Source: Selaginella moellendorffii (Eukaryota > Streptophyta > Lycopodiopsida > Selaginellales > Selaginellaceae). From it: a stretch of DNA of 64,000 nucleotides. Under the pieces are notes generated by a model. That model made no database searches. It worked only from the letters and a program-made list of their open reading frames with translations, and was not told the DNA's origin. Below are positions 35,636 through 45,881 of this stretch, in pieces. The stretch lies in NCBI RefSeq assembly GCF_000143415.4, contig NW_003314281.1, forward strand, positions 1,275,752-1,339,751, given 5' to 3'. The position numbers and the translations under genes were made by a program. Positions within the stretch are counted from its first letter, which is position 1; every line of letters begins with the position of its first letter.

Positions 35636-35924
35636 AAGTTAATATTTTATGTTATTAGAATTTTCTTCTAGGCATCCAAATGTTCATAAGTTCTCTTGCA
35701 CACCCATTTATGATCAATAAGTTTTCAATTAAACAGTATAAAACACTATTCAAATTAACAGCACTGAAGGAATGTGGAAGGAATGGAAGAGTAGATCACG
35801 ATATACTAAGCCTGTGAAGGAGAGACAATCAAAGGTGAGTAATGGTATAGTACATTTTTGCATCCTTTGTTTCTAGAGGGGATTGCATCAAGTTTCCAAG
35901 GCCACAAGCTTCGAATAAATTATT

Positions 35925-36310
35925 TGTTGACCAAATTAAGAGCGGGCTGAACAGCAGTTTTGACTACGAGCAGCCATAACTCGTCACATCCAGCAATGTT
36001 GTGACATATGGCATCTAGTAGAAACGTTTGTACCACCTCAACTCTGATGGAGTTCATGCTCTGTAATCCTTGGTGCTACAGAAAAAAAAAGTAGCGAAAA
36101 CACAAAACAAGCTGAGAATCTAAAGCTGTAAGATGCAGTGCTGGCCGAGCCAATCTACATTTCAAGAAAAGAAATCTCTGAAAGGACTTGCCTGCAAAAC
36201 CATGTGATGTTCTTGAGGGAATGCCCTTCTCTATACAAACTTTGAGCAGCTTCTCCATGCTGCGTAGAGGTCACCTGTCTCTCGCAAAGCTTCTACACAA
36301 GCGCTGCTCT
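35925..36310 (-). pseudogene. TTI2-like fragment 2
   Basis: Reverse-strand remnant of the same exons as 18775-19300, but shorter: most of exon 2 is lost and only the exon 4 core, an intron-like T-rich tract and the end of exon 2 remain. Confidence 0.75.
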
Positions 36311-36384
36311 CAGGCTTGGCCCGACGACATGGGCACCACACGGGTTTCTCGACACGGACACCAGTAGCAAGCACCATTCTCTAT

Positions 36385-36490
36385 CCAATACCATGTTGAG
36401 AACTAAGGAAGAAGAGAAAAACTCAGATATCATCGTCACTATACATACACAAGTGAGAGTTGTGACTCTCTAGATCCACCACGTGTCACG
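36385..36490 (-). mobile_element. TRIM fragment (LTR 3' part plus primer-binding site)
   Basis: Reverse complement of the TRIM LTR at 36736-36873, followed by CCAATACCA, the complement of its primer-binding site. Comparison with 20270-20341 shows it interrupts the dispersed repeat: sequence GCACCATTCT lies to the left and CAAATCATGCAA to the right. Confidence 0.75.
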
Positions 36491-36735
36491 CAATCCTCAT
36501 CAAATCATGCAATCCTCTTTGAGATCCTGGAAATGTTGGAAGCCATGCAACAGTCTGAACAAACTCTAAACTTCTTCATTTCATTACCTGGATGGTCGTC
36601 CTCAACAAAGTTGTAGTAAGCCTGCGTCAGCTCCAGTGAGATGGCTTGCTCACTCAGCAAATTAACTCCTTTAATCCAAAACTCTGGGATTATGGGAGGG
36701 GGTTATGCGCATGATGTTCATCGTCAATGGACAGT

Positions 36736-36873
36736 TGTGAGGATGTAGTACATCCGAGACTGTATGGCTAAGACACATGGTGGATCTAGAGAGTCACAAC
36801 TCTCACTTGTGTATGTATAGTGATGATGGTATTTGAGCGATAGAGTTTTTCTCTTCTTCTTTAGTTTTCAACA
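36736..36873 (+). repeat. TRIM 5' LTR
   Basis: 138 bases, TG...CA ends; matches 36993-37143 with a few substitutions and a 13-base insertion in the 3' copy. Confidence 0.88.
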
Positions 36874-36992
36874 TGGTATTGGAGCTCAGGGATTAAATTC
36901 TGGGCTGAATGGAGGAGGAAGAGGAGGAAAACGATGAGCCCCTTGATCTAGAGAGGCTGTGAATTGCAAATTTGATCTCAGCTGAGTGGGGG

Positions 36993-37143
36993 TGTGAGGA
37001 TGTAGTACATCTGAGATCATTGTATGGCTGAGACACGTGGTGACATGTGGTGGATCTGGAGAGTCACAACTCTCACCTGTGTATGTATAATGGTGATGAT
37101 ATCTGAGTGATAGAGTTTTTCTCTTCTACCTTAGTTTTCAACA
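36993..37143 (+). repeat. TRIM 3' LTR
   Basis: 151 bases, TG...CA ends; differs from the 5' copy mainly by an insertion around GACACGTGGTGACATGTGG. Confidence 0.88.
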
Positions 37144-37759
37144 AAAGTAAGCAGCAATGATCGATATCCAGGCCGCCACATTCTAGCTTTCCATGCTCTC
37201 AAATAACCTTGTTGCACCATTGCCAGTGGTTTCTGTATTGATCAAGAAACGCTAGAGTTCTCCGGGAGATGCAAGGAGGACTGGAATCCAACAATATGAT
37301 GTTCCTTAGCTGGAAGCTAGCGCCAAACTCACGGCCTTGAGCTCAGCAGCGACCTGATCTGCTAGCTTGGACGACACAAGGGAAGGTCTCCCACATCCTG
37401 GGAAGAGTTTCCTGGGAGAAGCTTAGCGGATGGGCCATCACTTCCCGGAGTGCAGCGAGGAGGTGACGGTGAAAGAGCCTCCTGGCATTGAGATTTCCCT
37501 ACCAGGAGCAAGAACAAGCCTCCATAATGTCATCTTGTCCGCCTTGTAGCTCCAAGAGCCGAAATACCGCGATCACGTCGACGCGTCGGCCGTGCTGCGC
37601 GTGGCCTCGTTCCAGAAGACGATATTACGCACCACTCACCACGGCCGTGGTGACGATGACACCGCAATCCATTCCAGCGGCAGTGATCCTGTCAACGATC
37701 GATTGGGCCTCGAGGAGCTCCGATAGAGCATTCAAGAACGTAGAGGCCTTGATACCGTG

Positions 37760-38110
37760 TAGCTCGAGGAGCTTTATTGGTAGCCCGACAGCGATACTAT
37801 TGGCATATGCCCAAAATGGGCATCTGATATGCAAAATGCATATTCAAGGAGATGCCCGCGAGGCCCAGGGAAGATTTAAATGCGTGTAACGAATATGTGA
37901 TACAATGCTCCAGACAAACGTGGCTATTTGGACCTTGCTCCTTTCTGCATATGCCCAGTATGGGCATATGTAAACAAAAACTCCATGTTGGAGAAGAATC
38001 TCGTCTCTTGAACGTCGATGCTAGCTGAATTCTCTCAATCCGGCCACACACAAGAAGCCAAGAAGATATTACACGAGATGCCTGTACGGAACATTGAGCA
38101 TACTGACCAG
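37760..38110 (+). pseudogene. PPR protein remnant
   Basis: Plus-strand phrases ILLAYAQNGH (near 37790-37820) and LEKNLVS-stop-TSMLAEFSQSGH followed by EAKKILHEMPVRN (37985-38100) are PLS-type PPR units. The Trp codon expected after NLVS is TGA. Two short palindromic stretches around CATATGCCCA...TGGGCATATG interrupt it. Confidence 0.6.
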
Positions 38111-38385
38111 CATTGTTGTCCATGACACTTGTAGGGATTAGCATGGTTTTTTGGCATTGTAGATACATCTCCAATAGCAAATGCTGCTAGCAAGCAGTTC
38201 CATGATTTACTGTGAGGTGGGTTGTTGAGGAGCAGAGTAGAGTCTGTGTACGAGATGGTTCAAGGTCTCCTATGTAAAAAAGTAATGTGAAGTTTTCGTG
38301 GCAGATTCTTCAGAGATGATTGTTCAAGTAATTGTTTCTCTGGTCAATGGAATGGAATGGACGTCCCTTATTAATATCGGGCCAC

Positions 38386-38955
38386 GCCCTGAGAGCAGCG
38401 CTTGTGTCTGAGAAGCCTCGCGAGGGACAGGTGATCTCTACACTCGCTACTTCTGCTTATGGTGAAATGGAGTGAACAGACGAACTCAGGGAGATCGCAG
38501 TCAGATTGTCTCGGCTCGTCTACGGAGCAGCTGGTTTTGGGAGAACTTTTGCTGGAGATCCACGCGAGTTTGAGGCATGGAACAAGAGAAGCTGCTCAAA
38601 GCTGTTTGTATGAAGGGAATCCAATGTGCACAGCCAGACCAGACATTCTTCTCAAGGCGCTTCTAATGACATCGTATTGGCGCATCAAATCACTTGGATA
38701 CTTTCGCAGGCAAGTCCTTGTTCTCCAGCTAGCTCTAACTCGGAGATTTATTTTCTTGAGGTGTAGATTGCCCATCCTCATCTCGGCCAGCATTGCCAAA
38801 TTATCATGCCCTTTGTGCTTTAGATCACTCCAATCAAGGTACGTTCGTTTTTCTCAACTTGTTTTGAGTTTTTGCTACTTTTTTTTTCCGGTAGCGCCGC
38901 ATGAACTCCAACAGAATTGAGGTCCATAACTCGTCGACAAAACTGCTGTTCCTAC
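38386..38955 (+). pseudogene. TTI2-like fragment 3
   Basis: Plus-strand copy of part of the gene at 7430: LRAALVS..KPREG, then GEME-stop where the parent has VEWTTDE (Trp to TGA), LLLEIHASLRHGTRE, IAHPHLG-like sequence, and a shortened exon 4. A foreign 24-base piece interrupts the exon after SLYE. Confidence 0.8.
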
Positions 38956-39667
38956 TTTTATTAATAGATAATATTAAAAATAAAATAAAATTCTAGTTTG
39001 CATTCGAACTTAGAAACTTGACCTTGCAAACATGTAGAAGCTCTTTAGAAAAAGAGGATGCAAAAATTGTACTAAAGGGATACCATAAGTCACCTTTGGT
39101 TTTCTCTTCATCACAGACTCAGTATCATTCCTTCAGTATATAGTAATCTACCCATACCTCTTAGTTTTGTGCTTTAATTCTTTTAATGCTAATCCAGACC
39201 TTATTCTTATCTGGACTCATGAAGGTGCCTTTGGACCGGAGGGATAATATAGGGTTCCTCATTGTAAGTTCATTTTTCACAATCTGCTACTATAGAGGTG
39301 TTGTTACCATTGGCCCAACCATTTCATTTCTATGTTAAAGCTCAAAGCCTTCTTGATGATGAAAGGACTGAGCCACCTGAAAAGAACCTTGTGGATAATG
39401 CGAAATTGTGGACTCCATATTGGCTGCAACTATGAGCTGGCTGGGGTTGTGTCATGGCTAGAATTCCTGGATCATGAACGTTCACTATAAAGTATATGGA
39501 GACTCTGTAAAAGAAACATTATCACAGACAAGTAAAATAGAGTAGATATACGCTCCCAAAAAGCAAGTGTTAGAAATGCTAGACTGTGTACACCACCATG
39601 ACGGCCTCTTTCTCTGCAAGTGTATATTGCTGCAGAAGGAGTGAGAGGCAAAGTATGTTCAGTGCAG

Positions 39668-39767
39668 NNNNNNNNNNNNNNNNNNNNNNNNNNNNNNNNN
39701 NNNNNNNNNNNNNNNNNNNNNNNNNNNNNNNNNNNNNNNNNNNNNNNNNNNNNNNNNNNNNNNNNNN
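39668..39767. other. Assembly gap (100 N)
   Basis: A run of exactly 100 N, usually a placeholder of unknown length. Features on either side should not be joined. Confidence 0.99.
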
Positions 39768-39975
39768 ATTAGTATGGGGAGCATTGTCAGAAGCTCTGGA
39801 AACAATGTGGAAGCCGTGCACAAATCATCCAGTAGACCCAGAGAGCATTGTTGGAAAGCATGTGCTAGGAAGTTGCATAGGTGTTGCAAAGTCCAAAAGA
39901 GAGAACATTGTAAGAAAAGTTTCCCCATGGAGTCTGGAAAGTGGTTTTATCTTTGTGCCCTGGAGCAATGAGTAG

Positions 39976-40251
39976 CTAATGTAGCCCGCATAGCCAGAGT
40001 AGAGCAACCAAGTTGTCGATGATGGAGGGCACGAAGCTAACCATTGGATGATGACTGGAGGAGAGCCACTCTGTGTAGTCCACTAGATAGATGAAGTCCA
40101 CAGAAAGGAAGTGTTTCAATTCGGCCTTAGATTTGCACTTGAATCTTGTCACGAACGCCCTCTTTGAGTGTGATCTCATGATCATGTTGTCTGGGACTCC
40201 TTCAACCTGTGAATAGTCCCATGCAAAGATGTCCTTGAAGTGGTGGAGCAA
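39976..40251 (-). pseudogene. Ty3/Gypsy reverse-transcriptase fragment
   Basis: The minus-strand frame has LHHFKDIFAWDYSQVEGVP, then HFLSVDFIYLVDYTEWLS, the segment just before the reverse transcriptase palm in Gypsy polyproteins. It breaks off before the catalytic motifs. Confidence 0.6.
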
Positions 40252-41379
40252 GTTGACGAGTTGTGTTGCGGACTAGTTGTTGAGAGCACTTGCAAGACAG
40301 GCTGGATCCTTGTCTGCTGAGAGGAAGACTTCATGGCATCAGCTGAACAAAGCCAGAAAACAGGACACAAGGCACAAAGTTCAGCTTTTTTACTGGTCCT
40401 AAGATTCAAGGGCCCGAGATCAAGAGCCTGAGATCGAGAGCCCGAGATTTTTACTGGTCCCAGGGCCTGAGATCGCAGAGATTCAAACGCAAACAACATC
40501 TTCTCCAATCATTTTCTTCTTGTGTTTTCGATTGCTCTTAGGCCAAGGAGAGTGATACTGTGGTGGAAGCCAGCAACCAAGTTGCTCAGTGGTACATCAC
40601 GGACGAGTACAATTGTCCAGGACACAAGTTTGGATCTGGGATATCATCACAGAGGTGCATCTCATGCATTGATCAGCTAGGCGTTGAGAACACTCATCAA
40701 ACCCTAAGTACTTCCTCTATATATCCTTGGATCAAAGGAATGTATCCACATTACACACTGCATTGGGATGCCACTAACTTGTCCAAGGATAAGACGACAA
40801 CCTGAAGGAAACACAAGTGGATTGATCCAAGGCAATCTGTCAAAGGTAATTGTTGGAACTTCAAAACAAATGCAAAGGCAAAAGTATAGACATGAGCTGA
40901 GAGTAAATCTATTCTCAGAAAATTGATACTCTAATCTTTAATTGGACATAGTTTTTTATCATGTTAGTAATCACTTTATTTCCTATACTGTAGAGCATTT
41001 TTAGTTGATGTGCAATTTCTAGGTGTGTGTCCGTGAATTCCAATCATATATTGATATCACTTTGCAAGTAGCATTTATCCATTATAGAGACAAGCAATGG
41101 ACTATACAATCCTTAAAGTCAAAACTTAGCATCAACACAACACTAGCTTTCAAAAAAGAAACAGAACAATATTAGGAGGTTCCTTTTTAAGTTCCTTCTA
41201 TATTCTAAAAAAGAGAATATACTTGATAATTGTTTCAAAAAATATAAATTATTAATATTTTGAATAATAAAAAACAAGATTTAAATATAGATTAAATATA
41301 TATTATATATATATATTAATATATTATTTGGGCTTTCACTTGGTTATATTTCTTAGGTATGGATAGATAATCTAGAGAC

Positions 41380-42040
41380 TACTAAGGGAGGCTTTGGGTG
41401 AAAGCCCAAAGCATGTGTTCCTTAGGGGGGGGGGGCAGCATATAGGGGGTTCCAAATGTATAGTAGGGATAGTGGGTAAGTCGAGCATGGCTGACCAACT
41501 TGAGGCATAATTTAGCTTTCGCTTGAGTGCTTATCTTTGTTCTGTGTTTGGCTTAAGTTTAAGCCCAAGTTCCACTCCATGCTAGCTGGTGGGGTACCCA
41601 TATCTTTGCGTTAGGCCATTGGTATGTCGAAATAACGCCAGACTCCGTTTAACTCTATTTTGCATGCTAGTCCTGGCATTGGGATGCTGGTTGCTCTAGG
41701 ACTGATTCAAGTCATTCCGTGCTCTTGTCCCTTCACTCCTTAGGCTGTATGCTGGGGAGTCATTTTGTGCTCCAGTGCCATTGCTCCTTAGCTCCATACT
41801 TGGGAGTTTAGCACCGTTCCTTCATTTAGTGGCCCAAGGCCCTGAAACTTAAGTTTTACACCATTGTCCTCTGGACACATAACATCATAATTAACATATA
41901 TTAAGGTCGGGACTCTTGATTGTATGATGTGAACACGATGTAGCACATGTGGTATTAACCTTTTATCCTATAGTAATTTACCATAGGATAAGCACGAAGT
42001 AGAACCTAAACCCTCTATATGCCACATGTCACATGGTTTT
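41380..42040. mobile_element. Rearranged LTR remnant
   Basis: 41380-41880 is the reverse complement of most of the LTR-like block at 61390-61870 (shared landmarks: the C or G run, GCTTTGGGCTTTCACCC, CATGCTAGCTGG). The short piece 41948-42040 matches its beginning (61264-61360) in direct orientation. So the LTR has been cut and one part flipped. G run at 41425-41435. Confidence 0.75.
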
Positions 42041-45000
42041 ACAAATAACAAGTCATGGATGGATAGTGCTTAAGCACAAAACCATTTTGTTTAGACTTGC
42101 TATTTAGACTTTCTTTTATAGGGAACCTTGCTATTGCTCTTTGAGTAGTTTGGTGATGGATTAGTTTTGAGTTTGGTCAGAAAGAGCATGGCATGAGTTT
42201 TTTTGTGTTGTGAATAAAAGTTAGTGGTGTTAAGTGTTGTAAATCTTTATTGGTGGGTTGTGGCATTTATGTTGCATTTTGTCGAATCAAGTTGGCACTT
42301 GATATTCATGTAAGCCTTTATAGTAGTAACAAGGCATTGCTCATGGTGTTACTTAATTAATGATCAAATCATTATAATACTTATATCATATCCATATGGT
42401 CATGAGCAATATATTTACGAAGTTGCTTGGTCAAACAATGATAAACCCCAAAGTGTTTGGTAGTGAAGCTGGTCTATTTGTAAGTAGTAGAATTGAAGTA
42501 GCTTTGACTAGATTTTCAATGGTAATTTCATTATGCTAAACTTAAGTTGGTACTTTGTTTCCTTGAGAGTTTGCGTATTGAGGTGTTGAAAAGGGTTATA
42601 ACATTCCTTTGCTATAGTTTGTTAGTTGTTTTATTAACACTTAGAGTGGATTGTTGGATGGAAAAGGTGTGTAGTTGAGGCATTAGCTTGGCTAGCACTT
42701 GTGCTAGTGGAAGTAACATTGTTATTTTGAGTGATAAAGAATTTTTCCTTAGAACTTGATTTTTCATGTCAATTCTTGTTAGTGTTTTAGCTTCACATTG
42801 GATCTTGAAGATGATTAAAAAAGAGTGTTATGCAATGTGGATATCTAAAGATATGGTCTTTGTGATCGAGTCTTGGGTATTCATTTGCATTTTGTAGATG
42901 TTGGTGTTGGATATTGAAAATATAAACATAATGTTCAATGCTTAAGCATACTGTTAGATCATAAGAATTCATGTTGAAGTGAACCTTTGTGAAGTTATTG
43001 GTAAAAGAAAGTTGGTTAAGTTTTGAAAGTTTGTACCTTTAAACTAAGAGTCATTCTTTCTTTAGGATAAAAATTTTTTGACAAATTTTCTTAGACTATT
43101 CCAATGGTTAATTTATTAATTACTTGCCTAAAAACCATTCCGTTTTCGTAAGCTAATACAAACTAGTGAAAAGGTTGGGGTTGACTTTGGTTAGCTTAGA
43201 CCTTAGCATATAGTTTGTATGATGTAGCCCAAAAGGGATGTTACCTGTTAGGGCTAAGACAATTGAGTTGAATAAAGTTTAGAGTTGGTATAGAAAAGTG
43301 GCCATTGCACTTTTTTAAGAAAGGTGGCTTTTGTGCCTTTCTTCTATAGTGTTTTGCTTGATGGTAGGTTACATCTTACATTTTATTAAATTTTATGAGG
43401 GTAGTGAGCTCTCATTGATTTTGACTTAGTCTTAATAACTTTGCACTTTAGTTAAAGATGGTAATGTCCAACTTAGTTGTTTGAGGTTTAGATGTTAGTA
43501 CCCATATTATAGCTTTGTCTATGAAGAGGTTGTGTACCAATATGAGTTCATCTCATGGTCTTTACTTTAGTTTCGGCTAAGTGTTAATTATGCATAGCTA
43601 GCCTTTTCAAGGCACACTCAGAACTATTAGCTATATACATTAGTGAGTTATTGTGGTTAAGTTAGATTCGAGTGGTCATTTAGTTCATGCTTGTTCATGT
43701 ACTTGGGGTGTTACCTTCTTGTTGGACAAGTATATAACTCAATGACTCAAATTTAGTGTTTGAGTCTTGTAAATATAAGTTGAAGAATAGTTGTTAGTTG
43801 CTTTGCGACTAGTAATTGCTTGTAGACTTCATCTTGGATTGCTGACACTTACTTCACTCAATGATACTTTAATAGTGATAGACTTGCTTTACTAGATGGT
43901 GTTATGGAGGATCATTAGCATGTTGATTCCGTTTCTATTGATGTCATTTGGTTGTATTTAGTCCATAATGCTGGATTTCATTAAGTCTTGGATTTGGTGA
44001 TTCATTCTTTGATGATGTGTTATCTGTAGCTGAGTATTATTGAAAATTTAAGTTTCAGATATTGAGTAAGGTATTTTCGACTTTGGTTAGTTTGGTTGTT
44101 AAAGAGCTTTGAGTGGTGATTCACTTTTTCTTTCTTTTAGCTTTGTTTTGGTGTTAATGGCATTGAAGTAAGCCTTATCATTGATATTGTTAATGTTAAA
44201 ATTTGAATGAAATGCAATGTCTTTTTATACGGTTAATAATGAGTTCCATTCATTTTGATAGGGTTAGTATTGATGATTTGGCTATAGCTTTATATTGTTA
44301 GCATTCATGCATTTGCTAGTTAGTAATTGTATTGACATTCAAACGAGCTAAGTAGCAAGTTGAATTAGTTGTGTTCTAGACGAGATTGTTAGTAGGGGTT
44401 GAGCTTTAGCTTTTTCTTGAAACATCATTTCGTCGTAGACTATATTAACTTTATGAGAGGAACAATTAGTAATTGATATTAGAATATTTAAATCCTTATT
44501 AAATTTGAGTTGGGATATGTCGATTATTAATAATTCTTTCTGTGTTTGTTATAAAGTGAGTTATGTCTTGCTATAGAAGATGGATTTGTGGAGGACTGAT
44601 TTGATGATCACTTGTTGAGTATAACTTCATTATGCTTAGATTTTGAACTGATGTAGACATGCTCTTTATTAGTTTTAGCATTATAAAGTTTAGCTTATGG
44701 ATGTGTTGAGGAGAATTTTATGGGTTGTACCATGATTTTTTTTTTTGCATTGAAGTTAGTTTATATGAGATTTGGCTATAGGATTTTTCAAACTTTTGGT
44801 TTTTTGAGTTTTATAATCATTATTCCATTTGTTAAAAGTTGATGAAGAAGTCATTTTGGCTCATTAACTTCGATATTGAAGTTAGTATTTACATCTAACA
44901 ATCATTGGTGATAATTGATTATCATGTAGGATATTGATTATCCTTGTTAAAGGTTTTTCTTGATTATTGTTGATATAAAATGATTTACCATTCTTCGGAA

Positions 45001-45439
45001 TGATGAATTCTTTCTTCGACGGTGATTATGAATTTGTTTATTGATTGGATGATTGATGATCTTTTATGATAGTTAGTTATTCTCTTTGATAGCTTATGGC
45101 TTTTTGCATTACCATAATTTTTTTGTGGTTTGTTCTGGATTAGTCTATTGGGTTTGATATATCACTAGGATGTTGCTGGCACTTAATTACACACCTTGAA
45201 TTCCTTAGTATTGGTTGATTGGGATCTATTCAGATTAACTAATATGATAGTATGAATAAATGTTTATTTGCTTCACAACATTCATTCTATTCTACTAATT
45301 ATTGTTACAGTTGATTTTGATAGGTTAGATGTTATTTCCTTTAGGTGATACATTCGTAAATATTTTGTTTACCAATCAATGATACTTTATGTTCTTTATG
45401 TTGCATTTTATAAATTGTTTAGCATATTTATCTAGAATC
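42041..45439. other. T- and G-rich tract without genes
   Basis: Over about 3.4 kb the plus strand is visibly rich in T and G and poor in C, with no open frame of 60 codons. No terminal repeats were found. It is probably a decayed retrotransposon interior. Confidence 0.5.
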
Positions 45440-45463
45440 AAGCTCTATTTCGTTAAAGTGGGA
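45440..45463 (+). repeat. Left terminal inverted repeat (outer)
   Basis: Perfect complement of 58034-58057. It continues into a small hairpin, AAGTGGGA ... TCCCACTT (45456-45482). Confidence 0.9.
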
Positions 45464-45881
45464 ATTGTCATTATCCCACTTGTAAAATAAGGTTTCCAAA
45501 CCTTTATATAGTATATAAATATAACAAAATTCAACTGCATTGAGGCATATGCCATTTTATTTTAAACAAGGAAATGTCTACTCAATCACTTCTCCTCCCC
45601 CTGCCACTGCTTCACCTCTCTCTTCTCCTTGTCATCGTCGTCCAATTTCTTTCCATCCTTTTAATATTGGCTCAGTTGCTCCGAGTCTAGGTGGAGCTCA
45701 AGTCCCCATTCAATCTTTACTTTCCCCTTATTAATAAAACAACTTCGTAGACTTCCAATAACATGTTATAACACTTCTAGTATAATGCAAATCCTCTCAA
45801 AGAATTGTCTTTTAATATTAATACAATGGAATGGAACCCCATGCCATAATAAGTTACATTTTTAAATAAATACATGCCATC

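Larger units (their letters stand above)
33090..36605. repeat. Segmental duplication, copy 2
   Basis: Counterpart of 16480-20405. It keeps the intact F-box gene. A segment of about 280 bases at 33705-33985 is inverted relative to copy 1, and a short TRIM piece interrupts the repeat near 36385-36490. Confidence 0.8.
36736..37143 (+). mobile_element. Complete TRIM (miniature LTR retrotransposon)
   Basis: Two direct LTRs, 36736-36873 and 36993-37143, begin TGTGAGGATGTAGTACATC and end TTTTCAACA (TG...CA). Directly after the 5' LTR is TGGTATTGGAGC (36874-36885), close to the initiator tRNA-Met primer-binding site. A polypurine tract GAGTGGGGG (36984-36992) precedes the 3' LTR. The internal part is only 119 bases and codes for nothing. 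Flanking bases ACAGT and AAAGT look like an imperfect 5-base target duplication. It would need proteins of an autonomous element to move. Confidence 0.9.

Noticed and set aside
45540-45734. Pro/Ser-rich small plus-strand frame near the left end, repeated at 48600
   Set aside because: Identical in both copies because the DNA is duplicated; low-complexity CT-rich sequence with no gene context.
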